A DNA stretch of 64,000 nucleotides from CADEFQ01 sp050249415. GTDB lineage: Bacteria; Pseudomonadota; Gammaproteobacteria; Steroidobacterales; Steroidobacteraceae. Under the pieces are notes generated by a model. That model saw only the letters and a program-made list of their open reading frames with translations. It was not told the origin of the DNA and searched no databases. The position numbers and the translations under genes are program-made. Within the stretch, counting starts at the first letter, position 1; each line of letters opens with the position of its first letter. The stretch lies in contig JBFWQO010000005.1 of assembly GCA_050249415.1 (NCBI GenBank), positions 124,001-188,000 on the forward strand. The letters are read 5' to 3'. Shown one piece after another: positions 1 to 7,958 of the stretch.

Positions 1-7
1 CGGGCGC

Positions 8-193
8 ATGATGGCATTCGTCGTCACCGCGCACGTGCTGCTGATCGCGGCGCTCGGCTCGATCACCGTGTCACTCACGTCGCGAGACGGCGGTCGACGC
101 AACGGCGCGCTGCTCACGGTCGGCATCTGCGGCGTGACCCTCGGCGCCATCCTCGCGGTCTACAACATCATCGGCTGGCACGTTCCGGGCTGA
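8..193 (+). CDS. small two-helix membrane protein, unrecognised
   Basis: I do not recognise this 61-residue product. It contains two hydrophobic stretches, about residues 3-24 and 34-56, separated by a short basic loop (SRDGGRR). It would be a two-span inner-membrane protein with a short polar tail ending HVPG. The ATG at base 8 is followed at once by a second ATG. Only seven bases precede it in the window, so the true start could lie outside and the protein could be longer. It ends about 65 bases before the likely mutS start. It could be a small membrane protein in its own right or the C-terminal end of a larger one. Confidence 0.4.
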   Translation: MMAFVVTAHVLLIAALGSITVSLTSRDGGRRNGALLTVGICGVTLGAILAVYNIIGWHVPG

Positions 194-226
194 AGCGCGG
201 CGGGAACTGGGGCACAATTGTGCCCC
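190..226 (+). promoter_or_regulatory. mutS promoter candidate with 18-bp perfect palindrome
   Basis: Bases 209-226 form a perfect 18-bp palindrome with half-site GGGGCACAA. Its centre contains a -10-like CACAAT (213-218), 17 bases after CTGAAG (190-195). A GTG at 220 in the mutS frame lies inside the palindrome, which argues that translation starts further downstream. Operator function is inference. Confidence 0.35.
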
Positions 227-258
227 CGGGCGAGCCTCGCCCAGAGGCCCGCACGCCC

Positions 259-2889
259 TTGAACAGCCCGGACCCCGCGCCACACACGCCGATGATGCAG
301 CAGTACCTGCGCATCAAGGCGCAGCACCCGGACGTGCTGCTCTTCTATCGCATGGGCGATTTCTACGAGCTCTTCCACGACGACGCGCGCCGCGCCGCCG
401 CGCTGCTCGACATCACGCTGACCGCGCGCGGGCAATCGGCCGGCGAGCCGATCCCGATGGCGGGCGTGCCGTACCACAGCGTCGACGGCTACCTCGCGCG
501 GCTCGTGAAGAAGGGCGTCTCCGTCGCGATCTGCGAGCAGCTCGGCGACCCCGCGAAATCGAAAGGGCCCGTCGAGCGGCAGGTGGTGCGCATCGTGACC
601 CCGGGCACCATCACCGACGAGGCACTGCTCGAGGATCGGCGTGACACGCTCCTGGCCGCGGTCGCTTTCGAGGCCGGCGCAAGCGGCACGGCCGGCACCG
701 GCCGCTTCGGGCTCGCGTGGCTCGATCTCGCCGCCGGCCGCTTCACGGTGATGCAGGGCGACAGTCCGGGCGCGCTCGCCGCCGAACTCGAACGCCTGAA
801 GCCCGCGGAGATCCTCGCGCCGGAGGGCAGCACGCTGCCGCGCGACCTGTTGCCGCGCGACCTGCCGCTGCGCCACCGGCCGCCCTGGCACTTCGAGCTC
901 GCGAGCGCCTCGCGCCTGCTCACGGACCAGCTCGGCACGCTCGACCTCGCGGGCTTCGGCGCCGACGACCTGCCGCTCGCGATCTGCGCGGCGGGCGCGC
1001 TGCTGCAATACGTGCGCGACACCCAGAAAACGGCGCTGCCGCACCTCGGGGCGCTCACCGTCGAAGACCGCGGCGATGCGCTCGCGATCGACGCCGCGAC
1101 GCGCCGCAACCTCGAGCTCGACGCGAGCCTCGGCGGGCGCGCCGATGCGACCTTGTTCGCGCAGCTCGATGCGGCGATCACCGCGATGGGCTCGCGGCAG
1201 CTGCGGCGCTGGCTCAACCGGCCGCTCAGGGACGCGGCGCTGCTGCGGGCGCGCTACCACGCGATCGGCGAGCTCCTGCATTCGCGCCGCTACGATGCGG
1301 TGCAGGCGCCGCTGCGAACGATCGGCGACATCGAGCGCATCCTCGCCCGCGTCGCGCTGCGCTCCGCGCGGCCGCGCGATCTCACCCGGCTGCGGCGCGC
1401 GCTCGGCGCGCTGCCCGCGCTGCGCGCCGCCCTCGCCGTGCCCGATTCGCCGCTGCTCGCGACGCAGGCTGCGCAGATCGGGGAGCACGCCGATGTGTTC
1501 GCGCTGCTCGCGGCGGCGATCGCCGAGGAGCCATCGCAGCTCCTGCGCGAAGGCGACGTCATCGCGGCCGGATACGACGCCACGCTCGACGAGCTGCGCA
1601 CGATCTCGACCGACACCGACACGTTCCTGCTCGAACTCGAGCGGCGCGAGCGCGAACGCACGGGTATCGCGAACCTGAAGCTCGGTTACAACCGCGTGCA
1701 GGGTTTTTTCATCGAGGTGACGCGCGCCCAGGCCGAGCGCGTGCCCGCCGACTACATCCGCCGCCAGACCGTGAAGTCGGCCGAGCGGTTCGTCACCGCG
1801 GAACTGAAGGGCTTCGAGGACAAGGTCCTCGGCGCCCGGGAGAAGGCGCTCGCGCGCGAGCGCGAGCTGTATGACGCGGTGCTCACCCGGCTGATCGACC
1901 GGCTGCGCCCGCTCACGGCAACGGCCGCGGCAATCGCCGCAGTCGACGCGCTCGCGGCGCTGGCCGAGCGTGCGTACGCGCTGCGCTGGGTCGCGCCCGA
2001 GCTGACCACCGAGCCGCAGCTCGCGATCGAGGCGGGTCGCCATCCGGTGGTCGAACGTTTCATCGAGGACCCGTTCGTGCCGAACGATCTCGCGCTCGAT
2101 GCGCGCCGGCGCATGCTCGTGATCACCGGCCCGAACATGGGCGGCAAATCGACCTACATGCGCCAGTGCGCGCTGATCGTGATCCTCGCGCACATGGGCA
2201 GCTTCGTGCCTGCCGCGCGCGCGGTCATCGGGCCCGTCGACCGCATCTACTCGCGCATCGGCGCCGCGGACGATCTCGCGGGCGGGCGCTCCACGTTCAT
2301 GGTCGAAATGACCGAGACCGCGAACATCCTGCACAACGCGACCGCGCGGAGCCTCATCCTGATGGACGAGATCGGGCGCGGCACGAGCACGTTCGACGGC
2401 CTGTCGCTCGCGTGGGCGGTCGCCCGCCACCTCGCGCTGCAGGTGCGCGGTTACACGCTGTTCGCGACGCACTACTTCGAGCTGACCGCGCTCGCCGGCG
2501 AAGTGGATACCTGCGCGAACGTCCACCTCGACGCCACCGAACACGGCGACGCACTGGTGTTCCTGCACGCGGTGAAGGAAGGGCCGGCCGATCGCAGCTA
2601 CGGGCTCGCGGTCGCACAGCTCGCCGGCGTGCCGCGGCCGGTGATCGCCGCGGCACGTGGCTACCTCGCGGAGCTCGAAGCGCAACGCGACCGGCACACG
2701 GCCCTGCACCCGAACGGTGCCGCGCAGCGTGAACTCGCATTGGCCGCGCCGGCGCCCGAACCTGCGCCGCAGGCGCTCGCCGAACGTGCCGTGCTGGACG
2801 AAATCTACGCGATCGATCCGGATGCCCTGACGCCGCGCGCGGCGCTCGATGCGCTCTACGAACTCGCCTCGAGGCTGAAGCGGCCGTAG
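259..2889 (+). CDS. mutS: DNA mismatch repair protein MutS
   Basis: MutS recognises base mismatches and small loops and, with MutL, starts strand-directed repair in the cytoplasm. The N-terminal mismatch-reading Phe-X-Glu is seen in MGDFYELF. The ABC-type ATPase domain has Walker A GPNMGGKST (from base 2128), the following signature region and LILMDEIGRGTSTFDG (Walker B). The usual C-terminal tail follows. I chose the TTG at 259 (about 876 residues): it puts HTPMMQQYL at nearly the same distance from the N-terminus as in Escherichia coli MutS (853 residues). A GTG at 220 and an ATG at 292 are in-frame alternatives. The last 34 bases overlap the 3' end of the antisense hydrolase gene. Confidence 0.95.
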   Translation: MNSPDPAPHTPMMQQYLRIKAQHPDVLLFYRMGDFYELFHDDARRAAALLDITLTARGQSAGEPIPMAGVPYHSVDGYLARLVKKGVSVAICEQLGDPAKSKGPVERQVVRIVTPGTITDEALLEDRRDTLLAAVAFEAGASGTAGTGRFGLAWLDLAAGRFTVMQGDSPGALAAELERLKPAEILAPEGSTLPRDLLPRDLPLRHRPPWHFELASASRLLTDQLGTLDLAGFGADDLPLAICAAGALLQYVRDTQKTALPHLGALTVEDRGDALAIDAATRRNLELDASLGGRADATLFAQLDAAITAMGSRQLRRWLNRPLRDAALLRARYHAIGELLHSRRYDAVQAPLRTIGDIERILARVALRSARPRDLTRLRRALGALPALRAALAVPDSPLLATQAAQIGEHADVFALLAAAIAEEPSQLLREGDVIAAGYDATLDELRTISTDTDTFLLELERRERERTGIANLKLGYNRVQGFFIEVTRAQAERVPADYIRRQTVKSAERFVTAELKGFEDKVLGAREKALARERELYDAVLTRLIDRLRPLTATAAAIAAVDALAALAERAYALRWVAPELTTEPQLAIEAGRHPVVERFIEDPFVPNDLALDARRRMLVITGPNMGGKSTYMRQCALIVILAHMGSFVPAARAVIGPVDRIYSRIGAADDLAGGRSTFMVEMTETANILHNATARSLILMDEIGRGTSTFDGLSLAWAVARHLALQVRGYTLFATHYFELTALAGEVDTCANVHLDATEHGDALVFLHAVKEGPADRSYGLAVAQLAGVPRPVIAAARGYLAELEAQRDRHTALHPNGAAQRELALAAPAPEPAPQALAERAVLDEIYAIDPDALTPRAALDALYELASRLKRP

Positions 2890-3494
2890 CGCAGGAACTG
2901 CGCCGTCTCGCGCGCCACGCGGCGCGACAGCAACATGCCCGTGTGGCTCACCGGCAGCACGATGCGATCGGCGGCACCCGGCAGTTCCGTCTCCCGCACC
3001 GCCACCGTGCCGTCGTTCGGTTCCGTGAAATGCGCGAAGAAACGCCCGAGGCCCGCCGCGCGACTGCCCGCGATGACGCCGATGTCGCAGCTCGCCGCAG
3101 GACAGTCCGCAGGCGACCTGAGTACTGCACCGCTGCGACCGAGTGCGAAATGCAGGATCGGGACCCGCGCGAGCGCTGCCGCAGCGCCGCTGCCGGCGGT
3201 CGGCGTGCCGAGCAGCACGATGCGTCCGCGTGGCGTGCGATCCGCGGCGGCGACCGCACGCAGCGCGATCAGCCCGCCGAAGCTGTGGCCGACGAGGTGC
3301 ACGGTGTCGCGCGCGGCGATCGCGTCCAGCTTGCGCGCGAGGCGCGCCGCGATCACCTCGGGGCGTTCGGCGGTCGCGAGATACGCAAACGCATGCGTGC
3401 GCGCGCCGAGCTCGCGCGCGAGCAGTCGCCGCAGCGGCGTCGCCTCCGCGCCCGTCATGAAAAGGCCGTGGATGAAAAAGACGTGCGTCGCCAT
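2856..3494 (-). CDS. alpha/beta hydrolase (lipase/esterase-like)
   Basis: A 212-residue alpha/beta-hydrolase-fold protein. It starts with the oxyanion-hole strand VFFIHGLFM (residues 5-13) and has the nucleophile elbow GHSFGG with Ser71. Plausible acid and base are Asp161 (EPNDGTV) and His184 (VSHTGML), so a complete Ser-Asp-His triad is visible. There is no signal peptide, so it is probably cytoplasmic. Its substrate cannot be told from sequence; the family includes lipases, carboxylesterases and acyl-peptide hydrolases. It converges on mutS with a 34-base 3' overlap. A CATAAT hexamer lies exactly 6 bases before the ATG and no Shine-Dalgarno is visible, suggesting a leaderless mRNA. Confidence 0.8.
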   Translation of the reverse strand: MATHVFFIHGLFMTGAEATPLRRLLARELGARTHAFAYLATAERPEVIAARLARKLDAIAARDTVHLVGHSFGGLIALRAVAAADRTPRGRIVLLGTPTAGSGAAAALARVPILHFALGRSGAVLRSPADCPAASCDIGVIAGSRAAGLGRFFAHFTEPNDGTVAVRETELPGAADRIVLPVSHTGMLLSRRVARETAQFLRYGRFSLEASS

Positions 3495-3500
3495 GCGGCC

Positions 3501-3506
3501 ATTATG
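3501..3506 (-). promoter_or_regulatory. -10-like hexamer, 6 nt before hydrolase start
   Basis: CATAAT on the minus strand followed by six bases and the ATG at 3494. That spacing would put the transcription start on the start codon. No good -35 element is visible. Confidence 0.4.
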
Positions 3507-3519
3507 GGCGGATGTACCC

Positions 3520-6500
3520 TCAGCGCGCGGCGAGTTCCACTGCCACCGTCTCGATCGCGTCTCCGCGGCGATACTTCACCTCGACGAGCGAGCCCGGCTG
3601 CATCGACTTCAGCACGTTCGAGAACGCCTGCAGCGTGTCGACCGGCTCGCCGTGCAGGGTGAGGAGGATGTCCCCCGCCTGCAGATCGGCCCTGGCGGCC
3701 GGCGAGTCCGGCACGAGCGAATCGATGCGCACGCCGCCGGCCGTATAGGCGAAATCCGGCACGACACCGAACGACACCTTGCGTTCGGTCGGCGCGGCGG
3801 CGGCCGCCGATGTCGGCGGTGCGGCGCCGTGGATCGTCGCATGCAAGGGCTCGGCGCGCGCCGCGAGGTAATCCACGGCCTCTTTCGCGACCGTCGCCAC
3901 TTTCACGAGGCCCGCACCGTCGATCTTGTCGGCGGTGTCCGTCGCCTTGTGATAATCGAGGTTCGCGCCGGAGAAGATCTGCACGCCCGGAATGCCACGC
4001 TCGATGAATGCCTGCTGATCCGACGACACCGTGGCGCCTTCGATCGCCTGGATTGCGATGCCGGTCGTGAAACCGATGCCCCGGAAGACATGCGGCCATT
4101 CCGTCGCGGTGCCCGTGCCGATGATGCGCACGGGGCCGTCGCCGAGGCGGCCGACCGTGTCGAGGTTGACGTTCGCGCGGATACCCCCGAGCGGCAGCGG
4201 CGAAGGATGCGTCGCATACCAGCGCGAGCCGAGCAGGCCCGATTCCTCGCCGGAGAAGGCCGCGAATACCAGGGTACGGGGTGGCCGGCCCTGCTGGACC
4301 GCGGTGCGCGCGAGCTCGATCAGCACCGCGACGCCGCTCGCGTTGTCGTCGGCGCCGGGGTGATTCGGGCCGAGGTGATCGTAGTGCGCCGAGACGACGA
4401 TGGCCTCGTCCTTGAAGACAGGATTGGCGCCGGGCAGCACGCCGATCACGTTCGCGCCTTCGGGAAAGGCCTGCAGCCAGCCGCCGTCGTCACCCGCGGG
4501 CGCGAGGCCCGCCGCCGCGAATGCCTTCGCGATGTAGTCGGCGGCCTCGGTGATGCCGCGTGTGCCGAGCCCGCGCCCTTCGCGTGCGGGCGCCGCGAGA
4601 TACTGCACATGATCGAGCATCGCGCGCTCGTTGAAGACGGGCGGCGGCTCGGCGAGCGGCGCGCGAGGCGCACGCGCGAGCGGAGCGAGCGCGGTGTGGG
4701 CCGCGGCACCGCGGCGCAGGTCGACACGCAGCGGCGACTCGTCGGCGCTCCACTCGCCCTTGACGACGTTCTTCGCCTCGTCGCCCTCGAACACGAGATA
4801 GGAATACTTGCCGTAGTGCGGCAGCTTGCCCGCGAGCGCGGGCGCCGCGGCGGCGCTGCCGATCGCGATGAAGCCGACGGCCTTCGCCACGTTCGCGGGC
4901 TGGCGGCGGGCGAACACGACACTCGCGCCCGTGCGCGCGAGCGCCGGCTCCGCGGCGGCTTCATTCATGAGCGCAGCGGCAAAGCGGTTGTCGCGGCCGA
5001 ACACCCACACGGCACGGTCCGCCGGCAGCCGCGCGACGTCGCTGTCGAGCTTCACTTCGAGCTGCTGCGTCGGGCTCGCCCAGCGCGCCAGCATGCTGCG
5101 ATACCGCTCCCGGGTCGCCTCGTCCGCCCTGGCCGGCAGCACGGCGAGCACGGCCGTGTCACCGAAGACCTGGCCGATCGACGGCGCCGTCTCGCGCGGA
5201 TCGAGCAGGCGGAATACGTCGAACTCCGGATCGACTTCGACGAGCAGCGGCTCGGCGTCGGCGTTCACTTCGAACGGTGTCCGCGCCTCCGAAATCGTGA
5301 TGGTCCGGGTCGTGTACCCTGTCGCGGTACGTACCGAGACCGGCACCTCGATCGCGAGCAGGCCGCTCGCCTGCGCCTGCCGGATCACGCCGCGCACGCG
5401 TGTGCCATCGACCTTCACGTCCTCGACCCGCAGGTCGGCGGCGCCCGCGTGGTTGACCCACTGGTCGAAGAAGCGGTCGAGGTTTGCGCCGCTCGCCTGC
5501 GCGAAAGCGCGCTTGACGTCCATGAATCCGGCGCGCCGGCCGCGCTCGGCGCGATAAAAGCCCTGCAGTGCCTTGCGGAACGTGTCGTCGCCGAACCGCC
5601 GGCGCAGCATGTGAAAGCCCATCATCGTCTTGCCGTAACCGACTGCCTCGGTCGCGGCGCTGTGGCGCGAGCGGAATTCGTTCAGCGGAAAGTCGTGGCC
5701 TTCCTTCACGTAATCGCGGTAGCGCTTCAGCGTGTCGCGGCGATACTCCGCGCCCTGGCCGACCTGTTCCTTGAACAGGTGGTCCGCCATGTAGGCGGTG
5801 AGGCCCTCGCACCAGTTGCCGGTCGCGTAGTCGACGAAGACCGAGTTGCCCCACCAGTTGTGCAGGATCTCGTGCGGGTAGGACGAGGTGAGGATGAACG
5901 GGAAGCGGATGATCTGCGGGCCGAGCAACGTGAACGACGGCATGCCGTAGCCCGTCTCCCAGAAGTTCTCGACCATCGCGAACTTCCGGTACGGATACGG
6001 GCCGACGAGCTGCCGGTACATTTCGAGGTCGCGGGCGGTCGAATCGAGGAACTTCTGCGCCAGCGCCGCATCGGGCGTGCGCAGGAAGACCTGCGCCTCG
6101 ACGGCGCCCACCGCCTCGGTGTAGCGGGTCAGCGGGCCGCCGACGAGCGCGAGTTCATCGACGGGCGCCGGATCGACCGTGATCAGGTGCCAGCCTTCGG
6201 GTGCGTGCGTATTCACGGCCGCGACGAACAGCGTATCGCCGAGATACGGATACCAGAGGGAGCTGCCCGCGAGGTAGACACCCTTCTCGCCAATGATGCC
6301 CGCGGTCTCGCTGAAGCCGCGCGCATACTCTTCCTCGGGCGTTTCGAGGTTGAAGTTGATCGGGCCCGCGTATGCGAGCTGCAGTGTCGGCGAGTCCTTC
6401 GGCAGCGTGACCCGATAGCGCGCCGCGTGGCCGGCCTTCTCGAGCGCGCCGCTCGAGCCGTTGATGCCGGAGAAACCCGCCGTATCGCCCACCGGCAGGC

Positions 6501-6732
6501 GCTCGACCGCGGGCGATGCGCGCGTGATCACGAGCGGCGCGGCGAGCAGGAACTCGACCTCGCGGCCCGCATACCCGGCGGGAAAGCCCAGCGTGGCGTC
6601 GACCGCGAGCCCGTGCGCGGCGGGCTCGACGCGCACGTCGAGGTCGTAGCGCGGCAGGTCCGCCGCTTGCGCGCCAAAGGCGGCCAGGGCGAGTGCGGCT
6701 GCACCCGCCCGCAACAACTGCAGTTTTTTCAT
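3520..6732 (-). CDS. exported M1-like/M28 double peptidase with C-terminal PDZ
   Basis: A 1070-residue exported protein with three modules. A signal peptide is cleaved near residue 23 (FGAQA/AD). Residues about 30-510 resemble an M1 aminopeptidase: the zinc motif HEILH (287-291) is followed by a glutamate in WCEGLTAYMAD (Glu309). The usual GAMEN exopeptidase motif is missing; ENFWETGYGMPSF (255-267) sits in its place. Residues about 700-960 are an M28 zinc peptidase with ligands His783 (SAHYDHLG), Asp795 (GADDNASG), Glu829/Glu830, Asp858 and His928. Residues about 990-1070 are a PDZ domain. Its ATG overlaps the upstream stop codon as TGATG, so it is coupled to the ChaN-like gene. It probably digests peptides in the periplasm or at the cell surface; the substrate is unknown. 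Confidence 0.88.
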   Translation of the reverse strand: MKKLQLLRAGAAALALAAFGAQAADLPRYDLDVRVEPAAHGLAVDATLGFPAGYAGREVEFLLAAPLVITRASPAVERLPVGDTAGFSGINGSSGALEKAGHAARYRVTLPKDSPTLQLAYAGPINFNLETPEEEYARGFSETAGIIGEKGVYLAGSSLWYPYLGDTLFVAAVNTHAPEGWHLITVDPAPVDELALVGGPLTRYTEAVGAVEAQVFLRTPDAALAQKFLDSTARDLEMYRQLVGPYPYRKFAMVENFWETGYGMPSFTLLGPQIIRFPFILTSSYPHEILHNWWGNSVFVDYATGNWCEGLTAYMADHLFKEQVGQGAEYRRDTLKRYRDYVKEGHDFPLNEFRSRHSAATEAVGYGKTMMGFHMLRRRFGDDTFRKALQGFYRAERGRRAGFMDVKRAFAQASGANLDRFFDQWVNHAGAADLRVEDVKVDGTRVRGVIRQAQASGLLAIEVPVSVRTATGYTTRTITISEARTPFEVNADAEPLLVEVDPEFDVFRLLDPRETAPSIGQVFGDTAVLAVLPARADEATRERYRSMLARWASPTQQLEVKLDSDVARLPADRAVWVFGRDNRFAAALMNEAAAEPALARTGASVVFARRQPANVAKAVGFIAIGSAAAAPALAGKLPHYGKYSYLVFEGDEAKNVVKGEWSADESPLRVDLRRGAAAHTALAPLARAPRAPLAEPPPVFNERAMLDHVQYLAAPAREGRGLGTRGITEAADYIAKAFAAAGLAPAGDDGGWLQAFPEGANVIGVLPGANPVFKDEAIVVSAHYDHLGPNHPGADDNASGVAVLIELARTAVQQGRPPRTLVFAAFSGEESGLLGSRWYATHPSPLPLGGIRANVNLDTVGRLGDGPVRIIGTGTATEWPHVFRGIGFTTGIAIQAIEGATVSSDQQAFIERGIPGVQIFSGANLDYHKATDTADKIDGAGLVKVATVAKEAVDYLAARAEPLHATIHGAAPPTSAAAAAPTERKVSFGVVPDFAYTAGGVRIDSLVPDSPAARADLQAGDILLTLHGEPVDTLQAFSNVLKSMQPGSLVEVKYRRGDAIETVAVELAAR

Positions 6733-7958
6733 CACTTCGGTGTCGGGCGCCTGAAAACGAGGTCGAGTGTCACGGGCTTGCCGTCGCGGCGGATCTCGAG
6801 CGCCGCGCCGTCGCCCCATGCATAGTTGCCGGTCGTGCGTTGCAGGTCGGTGGTCGAGCCGATCGCCGTGCCACCGAGGCTCACGATCACATCGCCGACC
6901 TTCACGCCGGCCTGCGCCGCGCTGCCATCCTTGTCGACCTGTATGACCTTCGAAGGTTCCTTGCCGATGCGTCCCGCGAGCGATACGCCGAGCACGGGAA
7001 GGCCAGGGCCGTCGCGGCCCGGCACGCCCCAGATGAAGTCCGCATAGGACGCGCGCACGGGGCCGACGGGCTTGCCCGCGACGCGCACCGGCACCGGAAT
7101 CAGCGAGCGCACTTCACCGCCGTAGTTCGCCTCGAGCTGGTGCACGCCGCCCAGGTTGTAGGCGACGTGGCCCGCACCGATGAAGATCACGATGATCGCG
7201 TTCTTGCCGCCGTGCTTCTCGAGCGCCTGCGCCGCGTTCCACCCCATCGAGGCGTCCCACGCCACCTGCGCGCGATGCAACGAATCGAGCGCCGCCTCCG
7301 ACATCTGCGAGTGCAGCGCGTCCTCGTCGCTGAAATAGGCGCGGAAGAGGCGTTTATGCTCCGCATTTTCGCTATCGATCTTCGGCGGCAGGTGTGCGCG
7401 GGTTTCGGGATCGAGCGCGTCGAAGCCCTTCTCGCGCACGACATTGACGGCCGCACGAGGCAGGTTCACGCCGTACATGCGCAGCTTCTGCTCGCGCGCG
7501 TACCGGAAGATGTCGCGGTAGTAGCCCCAATGGTGCGACCAGTAGACATACCAGCCGGAAAGGTCGACGAAACCCTTTTCCGTCAGTTTGTCGTCGATCC
7601 ACTCGTCGAGCGGGCCCTGCCGGTCGTACGGGTACATCTCGAGGCCGATCAGCACCTCGCGCCCCGCCTCGTGCAGCGCCTTGATCGCCGCGAGTTCGAC
7701 ATCGTGGAACTCGGGAGTCGTGTGCTCCTCGCCGACGAACAGGACCCGCGTGTTCGCGAGCCGCTGCGCGAACTCGGCGGGGGTGATCAACTCACCCGCG
7801 CGGGTGTCGACGACACCGTCGAGCGTGACCGCGACTTCCCGACCGGCACGCGCCGGGTCGCCGATCGGGAGGTCGAGGATATTCTCGGCGGCCATCGCCG
7901 GCAGGCTGGCGAGGAGCCAGCCTGCGGCGACGATCTTCTTCAGAACCTCATGCGCCAT
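6732..7958 (-). CDS. ChaN/Tiki-superfamily protein with C-terminal PDZ
   Basis: A 408-residue exported protein with a signal peptide to about residue 23 (LPAMA/AE). Residues 60-270 match the ChaN/DUF399 fold of the Tiki/EreA-like superfamily: GEEH (76-79) with His85, GLEMYP (Glu107) and FIGAGHV (His264). Characterised ChaN proteins bind haem between two monomers; related Tiki-type members are metalloproteases, so either role is possible. Residues about 322-403 form a PDZ domain (GVKVGDVIVSLGG). There is no lipobox, unlike many ChaN lipoproteins. It overlaps the receptor gene by 19 bases upstream and the peptidase gene by one base downstream, so the three are almost certainly one operon. Confidence 0.82.
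   Translation of the reverse strand: MAHEVLKKIVAAGWLLASLPAMAAENILDLPIGDPARAGREVAVTLDGVVDTRAGELITPAEFAQRLANTRVLFVGEEHTTPEFHDVELAAIKALHEAGREVLIGLEMYPYDRQGPLDEWIDDKLTEKGFVDLSGWYVYWSHHWGYYRDIFRYAREQKLRMYGVNLPRAAVNVVREKGFDALDPETRAHLPPKIDSENAEHKRLFRAYFSDEDALHSQMSEAALDSLHRAQVAWDASMGWNAAQALEKHGGKNAIIVIFIGAGHVAYNLGGVHQLEANYGGEVRSLIPVPVRVAGKPVGPVRASYADFIWGVPGRDGPGLPVLGVSLAGRIGKEPSKVIQVDKDGSAAQAGVKVGDVIVSLGGTAIGSTTDLQRTTGNYAWGDGAALEIRRDGKPVTLDLVFRRPTPK

Noticed and set aside
160..2709. An 849-codon open frame antisense to mutS
   Set aside because: Its product is Arg/Ala/Glu/His-rich with no recognisable fold. It is a by-product of high GC third positions on the coding strand.
2935..6825. A 1296-codon plus-strand open frame opposite the M1-M28-PDZ gene
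   Set aside because: No domain is recognisable, and the opposite strand has two complete zinc-peptidase sites and a signal peptide.
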